Shown: positions 47,952-58,900 of the stretch, piece by piece
How the letters are laid out: each line of letters opens with the position of its first letter
Numbering within the stretch: position 1 is the stretch's first letter
NCBI GenBank assembly: GCA_015478775.1
Contig: JADMKP010000007.1
Location: forward strand, 124,001-188,000
Direction: 5' to 3'
Length of the DNA stretch: 64,000 bases
From: Fermentimonas sp.
Lineage (GTDB): Bacteria > Bacteroidota > Bacteroidia > Bacteroidales > Dysgonomonadaceae
Made by a program: the position numbers and the translations under genes
Notes under the pieces: model-generated
Seen by the model: the letters and a program-made list of their open reading frames with translations, nothing else
What the model was told of the DNA's origin: nothing
The model's database searches: none

Positions 47952-50900
47952 ATGGCATATAGAAAAGAGAATAAAATAAAGAGTAACTTTTCAAAAATTA
48001 CTATCAGTCTGGCTTCGCCTGAACAAGTTCTTGAGAACTCTTTTGGCGAGGTATTAAAGCCTGAGACAATAAACTACCGAACATATAAACCGGAACGCGA
48101 TGGTCTATTTTGCGAACGTATTTTCGGTCCGGTTAAAGACTATGAATGTCATTGTGGCAAATACAAACGTATTCGCTATAAAGGCATAGTATGCGACCGT
48201 TGTGGTGTGGAAGTTACAGAGAAAAAAGTGCGTCGTGAACGTACCGGACACATCCATTTGGTGGTACCGGTAGCACACATATGGTATTTCAGATCATTAC
48301 CTAATAAAATAGGTTATCTGCTCGGAATCCCTACAAAAAAGCTTGACACTATCATATATTACGAAAGATATGTAGTTATTCAAGCAGGTATTCTTGAAGA
48401 TAAAGTAACAGAAAAAGATCTTCTAACAGAAGATGAATATTTGGAATTACTTGACACTCTTCCTAAAGATAACCAAATGCTGGAAAATTCCGATCCTAAT
48501 AAATTTATTGCAAGGATGGGAGCAGAAGCACTTTTAGATTTGCTGGAGAGAATAAATCTAGATAAACTAGCAAACCACTTACGTCATAAAGCAGACACTG
48601 AGACATCTCAACAACGTAAGAATGAAGCGCTAAAACAACTTCAAGTTGTTGAAGCTTTTCGTGGTTCTAAAAGTATAAATAAACCTGAGTGGATGATTAT
48701 GAAAGTAATCCCTGTAATTCCACCAGACTTGAGACCACTTGTACCATTGGATGGAGGACGTTTTGCAACTTCAGACCTTAATGATCTCTATCGTCGTGTT
48801 ATTATACGTAACAACCGACTTAAAAGATTAATTGACATTAAGGCTCCTGATGTTATTCTTAGAAATGAGAAGCGTATGCTTCAGGAATCGGTTGATTCTC
48901 TATTTGATAATTCACGTAAATCAAGTGCAATTAAAACTGAATCTAACCGACCGCTTAAATCATTATCCGACAGCTTAAAAGGTAAACAAGGACGTTTCCG
49001 TCAAAACTTACTTGGTAAGCGTGTTGACTACTCAGCACGTTCGGTAATTGTTGTTGGTCCTGAACTTAAGATGCATGAGTGCGGATTGCCAAAAGATATG
49101 GCTGCCGAACTTTACAAACCATTTATCATACGTAAACTTATTGAAAGAGGAATTGTAAAGACGGTAAAATCAGCTAAAAAAATTGTTGATAGAAAAGAAC
49201 CCGTAGTATATGATATACTAGAATATGTAATGAAGGGACACCCTGTTCTATTGAACCGTGCTCCTACCCTACACCGTTTAGGAATTCAGTCTTTTCAGCC
49301 AAAACTTATTGAAGGAAAAGCAATTCAATTGCACCCTCTCGCTTGTACGGCATTTAACGCTGACTTCGACGGTGACCAGATGGCAGTTCACCTTCCACTT
49401 GGTAACGAGGCTATTCTTGAAGCTCAGCTATTAATGCTTGCTTCACATAATATTCTTAACCCTGCAAACGGTGCACCAATTACAGTTCCTTCACAGGACA
49501 TGGTCCTTGGTCTTTACTACATCACTAAAATTCGTCCCGGAGCTAAAGGTGAAGGTATGACTTTCTATGGTGAGGAAGAGGCAATAATTGCTTATAATGA
49601 AGGAGCTGTTGATGCTCATGCATTGGTAAAAGTTATTGTTGATGACATCGACGAAGATGGGAATCCAGTTCGTAAAATGCACGAAACATCAGTGGGACGT
49701 GTAATTACCAATGAAGCTATTCCAAAAGAAGTAGGTTATATAAATGAACTACTTTCAAAAAAATCTCTCCGTGATATTATCGGTAAGGTTATTAAAATTT
49801 GTGGTGTAGCTCGTACAGCTCTATATCTTGATGATATTAAAGATCTGGGATATACAATGGCCTTCAAGGGTGGCTTATCTTTCAATTTAGAGGATGTAAT
49901 TATCCCTAAAGAAAAAGATGATTTAATTCAGGAAGGATATAACGAAGTTGAGCAGATAATTGAAAACTATAATATGGGTTTCATTACATACAACGAACGT
50001 TACAACCAGATTATCGATACTTGGACTCATATTAACTCCAAGTTGTCAAACATTCTTATGAAACAGCTATCTGAAGACGATCAAGGATTCAACTCTGTTT
50101 ACATGATGCTAGATTCAGGAGCTCGTGGTTCTCGTGAGCAAATTCGCCAGCTGTCTGGTATGCGTGGACTGATGGCTAAACCACAGAAAAGTGGATCCGA
50201 AGGTGCACAAATTATCGAGAATCCAATTCTTGCAAACTTTAAAGAAGGTCTATCAGTTCTTGAGTATTTTATCTCTACTCACGGTGCTCGTAAAGGTTTG
50301 GCTGATACTGCACTTAAAACTGCAGACGCTGGTTATTTAACGCGTCGATTAGTTGACGTATCTCAAGACGTTATCGTTAATGAGGTTGATTGTGGTACAT
50401 TACGTGGATTAACAGCAACAGCAATAAAAAATAACGAAGAAATTATTGCATCTCTTTACGAAAGAATTCTTGGACGTGTCTCTGTTCATGATGTTCAACA
50501 TCCTAATACAGGAGAAATACTTGTTAATTCTGGAGAAGAGATTACTGAAAATATAGCTGAGAAAATAGATAAATCACCTATAGAACGTGTTGAAATCAGA
50601 TCCGTTCTTACTTGCGAATCATCACAGGGTGTATGCGCTAAATGTTACGGAAGAAATTTGGCGTCAGGACACATGGTTCAGAGAGGTGAAGCCGTTGGTG
50701 TAATTGCCGCACAATCAATTGGAGAGCCGGGTACACAGCTTACTTTACGTACATTCCACGTTGGGGGTATTGCTTCTAACATTGCAACAGAAAGTAGAGT
50801 TATTGCCAAGTATGATGGTATAGTAGAATTTGAAGAGCTACGTTTTGTAGAAGCTACAGACTCCGAAGGCAAAACTTATAAAGTTGTTGTGAGCCGATTA

Positions 50901-52238
50901 TGTGAAATGCGTATTATTGATCCTAATACTAAGATAGTACTTGTATCTCACAACGTGCCTTACGGATCGAAGTTGTACTTCAATCAAAAGGACAAAGTGA
51001 GTAAGGGTGACTTGATTTGTGATTGGGATCCATTTAATGCTGTAATAGTATCTGAGGTTGCGGGAAGTATTCGTTTTGAGAATCTTACAGAAAATATGAC
51101 ATTCAAAGTAGAATCGGATGAACAAACCGGTTTAAAAGAGAAAGTTATTATTGAATCTCGCGATAAAACAAAGGCTCCTTCTGCACATATCGTAGATGAG
51201 AATGATGATGTAATAAGAACTTATACACTGCCACTTGGATCACACATTGCGAAAAACGAAAGTGATAAAATTAAGGCAGGTGATATTCTTGTTAAGATTC
51301 CACGTGCTATAGGTAAGTCGGGTGACATCACTGGAGGACTTCCAAGGGTAACCGAGCTATTTGAAGCGCGTAATCCTTCAAACCCTGCAGTTGTTACTGA
51401 AATCGATGGAGAAGTATCGTTTGGTAAAATTAAACGTGGTAACCAAGAAATTTCTGTTACAACTAAAACAGGAGAGACTAAGAAATATATGGTTCCATTA
51501 TCAAAACAGATACTTGTACAAGAAAACGACTATATCCGTGCAGGTATGGCATTATCTGAAGGAGCAATTACTCCTGCTGATATTTTGGCAATAAAGGGCC
51601 CTACTGCTGTACAAGAATATATTGTGAACGAAGTACAAGATGTATACCGACTACAGGGTGTAAAGATAAATGATAAACACTTTGAAGTTATTGTACGTCA
51701 AATGATGCGCAAGGTTGAAGTAGTAGATCCAGGTGATACAAGGTTCTTAGAACAACAGCTTGCTGATAAGCTTGATATGAGGGAAGAGAACGACCGCACT
51801 TGGGGTAAGAAGGTTATAGTAGATGCAGGTGATTCACAAATATTTGAACCAGGGCAGATCGTTACAGTACGTAAGCTGCGTGATGAGAATAGTTCACTTA
51901 AACGACGCGACCTAAAACTTGTGGATGCACGTGATGCAGTAGCAGCTACTGCAAATCAGGTATTACAAGGAATCACAAGAGCAGCTCTTCAAACAACCAG
52001 CTTTATGTCTGCTGCATCATTCCAGGAAACAACAAAGGTTCTTAATGATGCTGCTATACATGGAAAGACCGATTTACTAGAGGGTCTCAAAGAGAACGTT
52101 ATAGTTGGTCATTTAATTCCGGCAGGTACTGGTCAGAGAGAATTTGACAAACTGATAGTTGGTTCTCGTGATGATTTTGAAAAATTAAATGCCAATAAAC
52201 GTAACAATCTTTTCCAGGAAGCTACTATAGAAAAATAA
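47952..52238 (+). CDS. rpoC: DNA-directed RNA polymerase subunit beta'
   Basis: 1428 residues. The N-terminal zinc site has [20 protein letters not shown]. The catalytic Mg loop NADFDGDQM and the bridge-helix/trigger-loop region follow, and the second zinc site is [13 protein letters not shown]. It is the last gene of the block; a strong terminator follows 25 nt after the stop. The str operon genes (rpsL, rpsG, fusA) that often come next in Bacteroidales are absent here. Confidence 0.99.
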   Translation: MAYRKENKIKSNFSKITISLASPEQVLENSFGEVLKPETINYRTYKPERDGLFCERIFGPVKDYECHCGKYKRIRYKGIVCDRCGVEVTEKKVRRERTGHIHLVVPVAHIWYFRSLPNKIGYLLGIPTKKLDTIIYYERYVVIQAGILEDKVTEKDLLTEDEYLELLDTLPKDNQMLENSDPNKFIARMGAEALLDLLERINLDKLANHLRHKADTETSQQRKNEALKQLQVVEAFRGSKSINKPEWMIMKVIPVIPPDLRPLVPLDGGRFATSDLNDLYRRVIIRNNRLKRLIDIKAPDVILRNEKRMLQESVDSLFDNSRKSSAIKTESNRPLKSLSDSLKGKQGRFRQNLLGKRVDYSARSVIVVGPELKMHECGLPKDMAAELYKPFIIRKLIERGIVKTVKSAKKIVDRKEPVVYDILEYVMKGHPVLLNRAPTLHRLGIQSFQPKLIEGKAIQLHPLACTAFNADFDGDQMAVHLPLGNEAILEAQLLMLASHNILNPANGAPITVPSQDMVLGLYYITKIRPGAKGEGMTFYGEEEAIIAYNEGAVDAHALVKVIVDDIDEDGNPVRKMHETSVGRVITNEAIPKEVGYINELLSKKSLRDIIGKVIKICGVARTALYLDDIKDLGYTMAFKGGLSFNLEDVIIPKEKDDLIQEGYNEVEQIIENYNMGFITYNERYNQIIDTWTHINSKLSNILMKQLSEDDQGFNSVYMMLDSGARGSREQIRQLSGMRGLMAKPQKSGSEGAQIIENPILANFKEGLSVLEYFISTHGARKGLADTALKTADAGYLTRRLVDVSQDVIVNEVDCGTLRGLTATAIKNNEEIIASLYERILGRVSVHDVQHPNTGEILVNSGEEITENIAEKIDKSPIERVEIRSVLTCESSQGVCAKCYGRNLASGHMVQRGEAVGVIAAQSIGEPGTQLTLRTFHVGGIASNIATESRVIAKYDGIVEFEELRFVEATDSEGKTYKVVVSRLCEMRIIDPNTKIVLVSHNVPYGSKLYFNQKDKVSKGDLICDWDPFNAVIVSEVAGSIRFENLTENMTFKVESDEQTGLKEKVIIESRDKTKAPSAHIVDENDDVIRTYTLPLGSHIAKNESDKIKAGDILVKIPRAIGKSGDITGGLPRVTELFEARNPSNPAVVTEIDGEVSFGKIKRGNQEISVTTKTGETKKYMVPLSKQILVQENDYIRAGMALSEGAITPADILAIKGPTAVQEYIVNEVQDVYRLQGVKINDKHFEVIVRQMMRKVEVVDPGDTRFLEQQLADKLDMREENDRTWGKKVIVDAGDSQIFEPGQIVTVRKLRDENSSLKRRDLKLVDARDAVAATANQVLQGITRAALQTTSFMSAASFQETTKVLNDAAIHGKTDLLEGLKENVIVGHLIPAGTGQREFDKLIVGSRDDFEKLNANKRNNLFQEATIEK

Positions 52239-52261
52239 AAATTAGAAAGTAATATATGACT

Positions 52262-52297
52262 AAACCCGTGTCTGGAATTCCAGCACGGGTTTTTTTA
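52262..52297 (+). terminator. Terminator of the rpoBC operon
   Basis: A near-perfect hairpin: ACCCGTG pairs with CACGGGT around an inner CTGGAATTCCAG palindrome, followed by seven T. It may also end the ppk1 transcript from the other strand. Confidence 0.9.
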
Positions 52298-52310
52298 TTA
52301 GGTAGAAACA

Positions 52311-54395
52311 TTACTGACCTTTCGCCTTTTTTAGATAGTTATATGTAGCAGTCTGAGCCCGAATATGTATATCACTCTCTGGAGCCAAATCCCTCTTAAA
52401 AATATTGTTCAGATTCTCATCGAGACATACCGCACTCCTATTATCTTCGAGTTGAATCTTAAGTATATCAATTATCTCTTTTTTTAGAGATTCATTGTAA
52501 ATTGGAAAAGCTACTTCTATACGACGATGCAAATTTCTCTGCATCCAGTCGGCTGAAGTAAGATAAATATCCTCATTACCTTCATTCAAGAAATACCACA
52601 CACGTGAATGCTCTAAGTATGCTCCCACAATACGAGTTATTGTAATATTTCTACTAAATGGTTTATTTGGTATGAGGCAACAAATTCCACGTATAATCAA
52701 ATCTATTTTAACACCCGCTTCACTGGCGCGATACAAAGCATTTATCATACCTTTATCTTCCAGACTATTCATTTTAAGTATAATGTAACCACTACCTCCG
52801 TTTTCGGCATGCTCAATCTCACGATCAATCATTTTGTGAATCTCTGGAAGCATATTAAACTGAGTTACAAGTAGATGTTTAAAATTATGCATATGAGACT
52901 TACCTTCAAGGACTCTAAACACCTCATCAATATCTTTAATTATTTCTCTGTTAGATGTTAAGAGTCCCTTGTCAGAATATATTCTAGCAGTTTTTTCATT
53001 AAAATTGCCTGTTCCCAAATAAGCATACCCCTTCAAAGTAGCCTCAGGATCGTTACTCCTCTTACGTACATAAGCCAACTTAGCATGAACCTTTAAACCG
53101 GGCAAACTGTAAATAATTTTCACACCTGCTTGTTGCATTAACTCAGATGACAGATAGTTGTTCTCTTCATCAAATCGTGCTTTAAGTTCTACAAAAACTG
53201 TAACTTTTTTACCGTTTTTAGCAGCACTAATTAAACTATTAATAACTGCTGAGTTCTCCGCAACTCTATATTGGGTTACTTTTATTTCAAGTACTTTAGG
53301 ATCGAATGCAGCCTGGAGTAAAAACCTGAGTAGATAATCAAACGATTGATATGGAAAATGCAATAATACATCCTGCTTTCTCAACACACGCAAAATGGAG
53401 CTGTTAGATTCTAACTCAGGGGCTCGTAAAGGTTGAGGCAATTGTTGCTTCAATGATTCGCCAACGGGGTTGGGTAAGTTGGCAAGATCTGCCAAATTTA
53501 GATACTTCCAGGAAGGCAACAACTCCTCTTCCTCTATCTCATACGCTTCACAAAGATATTTCAAAAAATAATCGGGCATCTCGCTATCATACTGAAATCG
53601 TGTAACAGCACCAATTTTCCTCTTCCTAACCTTCTTTAATATCTGCTCAGCAATATCATTCTTATCCTCTTCTTCTAAAGAAAAATCGGCATCTCTAGAA
53701 ATTTTAATACTAAAACAATCAATAATTTCATATCCCGGAAATACACTACTCATATTAGCCTTAATTACATCATCTATAAACATAATGTAATGGTTTCCTT
53801 CATACGATGGAAGTTCTATAAACCTTGGTATTTTTGTGTAGGGAATCTTCATTATTGCATAAGTGTAATTTGAAGGAGAATCTTCAATCTTTTTCTTCTT
53901 CTTAAGAAGGCTAATAGTCTGATATATACGTCCATCCTGAATAAATGAATGAATATCATCTTTCTGAATTACCATGGGTTGAAGATATGGAAACACCTCT
54001 TCATTAAAGTATTTCTCAACATAAGCCTTATGAAATGGCTCCACCTTATCGGTTTGATAGAGAACAATACTGTTCTTTTTCAGCTCAGGCAGAATCATAT
54101 TATTGAAGATATTATAATACTCTTTCTCTTGGGCAGTAACTTCATTATTTATTTGCACAATTGTTTTTAGTGCTTCTTCTACCGATTCGTCAAGATTAAT
54201 ACTTTCAAGTAGTGAACTGTGATAGCCTGAAACTCTAATCTTGTAAAATTCTTCGAGATTAGAGGAATATATTGATAGAAATTTAATTCGCTCATATACC
54301 GGAAGTCGTTCATCCTTTGCCTCCAGGAGTACACGATAATTAAAACTGAGCCAACTGATATCTCTTTTGAAATATGAGTATTTTTGTTTTCCCAT
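52311..54395 (-). CDS. ppk1: Polyphosphate kinase 1
   Basis: 694 residues. Makes inorganic polyphosphate from ATP, reversibly. The N-terminal domain has FKRDISWLSFNYRVLLEAKD and SSNLEEFYKIR. The catalytic phospholipase-D-like half has the autophosphorylated His in GLKVHAKLAYV, then GTGNFNEKTARIYSDKGLLT, and a second His region near SADWMQRNLHRRIE. Polyphosphate made here and pyrophosphate used by the pump at 17826-20027 are separate pools; no link is implied. It converges on rpoC. Confidence 0.96.
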   Translation of the reverse strand: MGKQKYSYFKRDISWLSFNYRVLLEAKDERLPVYERIKFLSIYSSNLEEFYKIRVSGYHSSLLESINLDESVEEALKTIVQINNEVTAQEKEYYNIFNNMILPELKKNSIVLYQTDKVEPFHKAYVEKYFNEEVFPYLQPMVIQKDDIHSFIQDGRIYQTISLLKKKKKIEDSPSNYTYAIMKIPYTKIPRFIELPSYEGNHYIMFIDDVIKANMSSVFPGYEIIDCFSIKISRDADFSLEEEDKNDIAEQILKKVRKRKIGAVTRFQYDSEMPDYFLKYLCEAYEIEEEELLPSWKYLNLADLANLPNPVGESLKQQLPQPLRAPELESNSSILRVLRKQDVLLHFPYQSFDYLLRFLLQAAFDPKVLEIKVTQYRVAENSAVINSLISAAKNGKKVTVFVELKARFDEENNYLSSELMQQAGVKIIYSLPGLKVHAKLAYVRKRSNDPEATLKGYAYLGTGNFNEKTARIYSDKGLLTSNREIIKDIDEVFRVLEGKSHMHNFKHLLVTQFNMLPEIHKMIDREIEHAENGGSGYIILKMNSLEDKGMINALYRASEAGVKIDLIIRGICCLIPNKPFSRNITITRIVGAYLEHSRVWYFLNEGNEDIYLTSADWMQRNLHRRIEVAFPIYNESLKKEIIDILKIQLEDNRSAVCLDENLNNIFKRDLAPESDIHIRAQTATYNYLKKAKGQ

Positions 54396-54423
54396 TGTAT
54401 TTAGTTTTTTTTATATATACCAT

Positions 54424-54431
54424 CAAAAATA
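54424..54431 (-). promoter_or_regulatory. Candidate promoter -7 element for ppk1
   Basis: CAAAAATA reads TATTTTTG on the minus strand, 28 nt before the ATG. Confidence 0.45.
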
Positions 54432-54547
54432 CAAAGTTTATTCGATTTACCTCTTTCTGATAAGGGATTTCTATTAATATCCTGTTATAACAAAACAAAA
54501 TAATAAAGAGGTAAAGACTATTATTAGATAAAATAGAATCCAAATAT

Positions 54548-54555
54548 TATCTTTG
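54548..54555 (+). promoter_or_regulatory. Candidate promoter -7 element for the metallophosphoesterase gene
   Basis: TATCTTTG matches TAnnTTTG, 20 nt before the ATG at 54576. Confidence 0.55.
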
Positions 54556-54575
54556 TTCAGATCAAAATTATTGAA

Positions 54576-55073
54576 ATGAAGAAAATTGGACTCCTTTCAG
54601 ACACACACGGACACTGGGATGAAAAGTTTGAAGATTATTTCAGTGAGTGCGAAGAGATATGGCATGCTGGTGATATTGGCACAATGGACATAGCCCTTAA
54701 GTTTGAAGAGTTAAAACCATTTAGGGCCGTCTACGGTAATATTGATGATTATAAAACTCGTATTGCTTATCCTGAGACATTGAGGTTTGAGGTTGAAAAT
54801 GTAGATGTTATCATTACTCATATTGGTGGATATCCAGGAAGATATGATCCCGCCATTAGATCAAAGCTAATAGCTAATCCGCCCAAACTATTTATTTCAG
54901 GTCATTCTCATATCCTTAAGGTGATGTACGATGAGAAACTTAAAACACTACATATGAATCCAGGGGCTGCCGGAATTTATGGATTTCATAAGGTGAGAAC
55001 ACTTCTACGCTTTATTTTAGACAATGGTAATATTAAAGATTTAGAAGTAATTGAGCTAGGCAACAGGGGCTAA
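54576..55073 (+). CDS. YfcE/MJ0936-type metallophosphoesterase
   Basis: 165 residues. All five calcineurin-like metal motifs are present: LLSDTHGHWD, WHAGDIG, VYGNID, IITHIGGYPG and ISGHSHI, ending in NPGAAGIYGFHKV. Family members hydrolyse phosphodiesters such as cyclic nucleotides or model substrates; the natural substrate is unknown. The 3' end overlaps the convergent LysE-type gene by 18 nt. Confidence 0.9.
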   Translation: MKKIGLLSDTHGHWDEKFEDYFSECEEIWHAGDIGTMDIALKFEELKPFRAVYGNIDDYKTRIAYPETLRFEVENVDVIITHIGGYPGRYDPAIRSKLIANPPKLFISGHSHILKVMYDEKLKTLHMNPGAAGIYGFHKVRTLLRFILDNGNIKDLEVIELGNRG

Positions 55074-55688
55074 TTTAGTTACAATTCCAATAATACCAAT
55101 TGCCACAATGATGGTTCCAACTACCCGGTTTAAGATAACTAGTCCTTTACGCTTAAACCTTTTTCTGAGGCGCGACACAAGCGTTGTAAGCATAAACCAC
55201 CATAATAATGCTGCAGCAGAAAATGAAGTTAGAGCCACTAATAATGAATTTGTTCCCTCTAATATTGGATTGAACGAAAAACGAGTATAAAGGCCTACTA
55301 AAGCTAATATAATTGTTGCATTTGAGAATGTAAGCAAAAATGTAGAAGCAAAATCTTTTAAATAACGCGATTCTTTTGGTAATTCATCAGGTTGCCAGCC
55401 TTTTAACGGATTTGAACGATAAACTCCAAAACCAAACAAGATGAGTATTACACTTCCAAAAAGAAATATTTGTGATTCATATTCATTCATAAAACCAGAT
55501 ACAATACTCATACCCAGCAAAGTTATAGTAGCATAGGTAATATCTGAAAGCATTGCACCAAATCCTGAAGCCATACCGTGCCACCTACCACGATTTAAAG
55601 TTCGCTGAATAGTAAGTATATTTATTGGTCCCATGATTGACGACACAAATAAACCTATAATGAATCCCTTAGTTATTGTTTCAAGCAT
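55056..55688 (-). CDS. LysE-type transporter family protein
   Basis: 210 residues with about six membrane helices. It opens GFIIGLFVSSIMGPINILTIQRTLNRGRWHGMASGFGAMLSDITYA, the LysE/RhtB signature with the Gly-Pro bend in helix 1 and a Gly/Asp-rich second helix. The family exports amino acids or small polar solutes. A TAnnTTTG element sits so close to the ATG that the mRNA would be nearly leaderless. Confidence 0.85.
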   Translation of the reverse strand: MLETITKGFIIGLFVSSIMGPINILTIQRTLNRGRWHGMASGFGAMLSDITYATITLLGMSIVSGFMNEYESQIFLFGSVILILFGFGVYRSNPLKGWQPDELPKESRYLKDFASTFLLTFSNATIILALVGLYTRFSFNPILEGTNSLLVALTSFSAAALLWWFMLTTLVSRLRKRFKRKGLVILNRVVGTIIVAIGIIGIVTKLAPVA

Positions 55689-55696
55689 ATATTTTA

Positions 55697-55704
55697 CAAA
55701 TATA
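55697..55704 (-). promoter_or_regulatory. Candidate promoter -7 element for the LysE-type gene
   Basis: CAAATATA reads TATATTTG on the minus strand, only 8 nt from the ATG at 55688. Transcription would begin within a few bases of the start codon. Confidence 0.45.
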
Positions 55705-55805
55705 CTAACATGTTTGGCCTCTATTCTTATAGTTACGATATAATTAAAATAAAATGTGATAATTTAGATAACATTTTTCAATTCAAACAAGTTTAGGTTC
55801 TTCAT

Positions 55806-55835
55806 ATTGACTTAACAAAAAAGTTAGTAACTTTG
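55806..55835 (+). promoter_or_regulatory. Promoter of purL
   Basis: ATTG (55806-55809) and TAACTTTG (55828-55835) are 18 nt apart. The predicted leader is about 105 nt. Confidence 0.6.
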
Positions 55836-55852
55836 TAGTTCACTAAAGTTAG

Positions 55853-55918
55853 ACTATTTCTCGCTATGGCATAATTCAAGCAAGCTTGTCTTCTGCTCAT
55901 TTAGCTTAACGAAATAGT
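55853..55918 (+). promoter_or_regulatory. Structured 5' leader of purL
   Basis: ACTATTTC (55853-55860) and GAAATAGT (55911-55918) form a perfect 8-bp closing stem around 50 nt that include the palindrome CAAGCTTG (55881-55888). It does not match the purine riboswitch consensus that I know. It may be an RNA regulatory element; unproven. Confidence 0.4.
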
Positions 55919-55946
55919 TCATATAAATCGATCTAAAAACAGAGAT

Positions 55947-58900
55947 ATGATTTCATTTTTCAAAACCCCCTCACAAAGTATAATTGCTGTAGAATCAAAT
56001 TATACATTCACACCAGATACACTTCGCAAACTCACCTGGTTATTTGACAATGCAGAGTTAATAGAATCAGAAACTATAACCAATGCATATGTTGGTCCTC
56101 GAAGAGAATTAATAACTCCCTGGAGCACATGCGCGGTTGAGATTACCCAGAATATGGGAATAGAGGGAATTATCAGGATTGAGGAATATACTCCACAATC
56201 GGATGCGACATATTTCGATTTTGATCCGATGTTACAACGAAAATACTCACAACTCGATCAAACAATTTTTACAATTAAAGGTAGCCCCGAACCTATTATT
56301 AATATCGATGATATTTCTGCCTACAACGATTCTGAGGGTCTGGCCATGAGTGCAGATGAGATAGAATACCTTGAATCAGTTAGTAAGAAAATGGGCAGAA
56401 AGCTCACCGACAGTGAAGTATTTGGCTTCTCGCAAGTAAACTCTGAGCATTGTCGGCATAAAATTTTTAATGGCAAATTTATAATAGATGGTGAAGAGAA
56501 GGAAATGTCTCTGTTTCAGATGATAAAGAAAACCTCTTCTGTTAATCCCAATACATTAATTTCTGCCTATAAAGATAATGTGGCCTTTATAGAAGGACCC
56601 ACTATTGAGCAGTTTATACCTGCAAGTGGAGATAAACCCGACTACTTTATAACGAAAGAAATTGAGAGTGTACTTTCACTAAAAGCTGAGACACATAACT
56701 TCCCTACTACAGTAGAACCGTTTAACGGCGCATCAACCGGAACTGGAGGAGAAATACGCGATCGTTTAGCAGGTGGTAAGGGATCAATTCCAATTGCCGG
56801 AACAGCCGTTTACATGACTTCTTATCCTCGCTTAGAAGAGGGACGTCCGTGGGAACAACATCTTGCCCCTCGAAATTGGTTATACCAAACACCCGAACAA
56901 ATACTTCTTAAAGCGTCAAATGGTGCCTCAGACTTTGGAAATAAGTTTGGACAACCACTTATTTGTGGATCGGTTCTCACTTTGGAGCATACCGAAAATG
57001 ACAAAAAGTTTGGATTTGACAAAGTAATTATGCTTGCTGGCGGAGTTGGATATGCCAATAAGCGTGATGCTAAAAAAGGTGACCCAAAAAGCGGTGAGAA
57101 AATTGTAGTAATGGGTGGCGATAACTATCGTATAGGCATGGGCGGAGGAGCGGTTTCATCAGTTAACACCGGTCTGTTTTCTGAAGGGATAGAGCTTAAT
57201 GCTATTCAGAGAGCCAATCCTGAAATGCAAAAACGTGTTTCTAACGTTATTCGCTCACTAGCCGAATCGGAAGATAACCCTATAGTATCTATTCACGATC
57301 ATGGTGCTGGGGGTCACCTCAACTGCTTATCTGAGATTGTTGAAGCTACAGGTGGTATTATTAATGTTGACAAGTTGCCGGTTGGAGATAAAACTCTTTC
57401 CGCAAAAGAAATTGTGGGAAATGAAAGCCAAGAGCGTATGGGTCTTTTGGTGGATGATAAAGATATTGAAAGAATAGAACTAATAGCAGCGCGCGAACAA
57501 GCACCATTTTATGTTGTAGGTGAAACAACCGGCGACATGAAACTCACTTTTAGTCAGCCCGACGGCACAAACCCAATTGAGATGGAGCTGGAAGACTTTT
57601 TTGGAAAAACTCCCGAGACAGTAATGGAAGATAGTACCATAATAGAAGAATACACTGCTCCTGAATACGATGCAAAAAATCTTGAGACATATATAAACGA
57701 TATACTAAAACTAGAGTCAGTTGCCTCTAAGGACTGGTTAACAAACAAGGTAGACAGATCAGTTACAGGAAGAATTGCCCGTCAACAAACACAAGGTGAG
57801 ATTCAGTTACCACTTAGCGATTCTGGGGCTATAGCTCTCGACTACAGAGGATTTGCCGGCATGGCTACTTCTTTAGGACACGCGACACAGGTAGCAATGA
57901 TTGATCCCGCAGCCGGTTCTGTAATGGCAATAGCCGAGGCTCTTACTAATATAGTATTTGCACCATTAACAAATGGACTACAAAGTGTTTCTTTAAGTGC
58001 CAACTGGATGTGGCCTTGTCGTAACCCCGGAGAGGATGCACGTCTATATAAAGCTGTGGAAGCTTGTTCAGACTTCTCATGCGATTTGGGTATCAACATC
58101 CCTACTGGAAAAGATTCGCTCTCGATGACTCAAAAGTACGAGGATGATAAAGTTTTCTCACCGGGCACAGTAATCATTTCGGCAGCAGCTGAAGTTAAGA
58201 ACGTTAGAAAAATTGCTTCCCCGGTATTAGCTTATATCAAAGGAACTTACCTATACTATATAGATTTTTCATTAGATACATTTAAATTAGGTGGTTCTGT
58301 CTTTGCACAGACATTAGGTAAAATTGGAGATGAAGCGCCAACTGTAACTGATGCAGAGTATTTCAAAAATGCTTTTGCTGCTGTGCAGGAACTTGTAAAT
58401 AGAGGATTGATTCTAGCAGGTCACGATATTTCTGAAGGTGGAATGATTACCACCTTGCTTGAAATGTGTTTTGCCAATCCACAAGGAGGTCTTGATGTTA
58501 GACTAGATAAAATTCTCCATACAGACATAATTAAAATTCTTTTCTCAGAAAATCCAGGTGTAATAATTCAAGTTAAACACCATCGTTTGGTTGAAAAGAT
58601 ATTACAAGACTATGGTTTGGGCTTCGCTATTGTGGCAAGACCTATAGAGGATAGAAAGCTTATTATCTCTAAAGGAGATTTTAATAGCGAATTCAATATT
58701 GATGAACTGCGTGATGTGTGGTTTAAAACATCGTACCTACTAGATAAAAAACAAAGTGGAGAAGAGCATGCCACTCTTAGATACAACAATTATAAAAATC
58801 AACCACTTCAGTTTGAAATAAAAGATGGCTTCACTGGCAAGATGGAGGAGATGGGGCTTAATCCCGACAGAAAAGAAAAGAGTGGTCTAACTGCTGCTAT

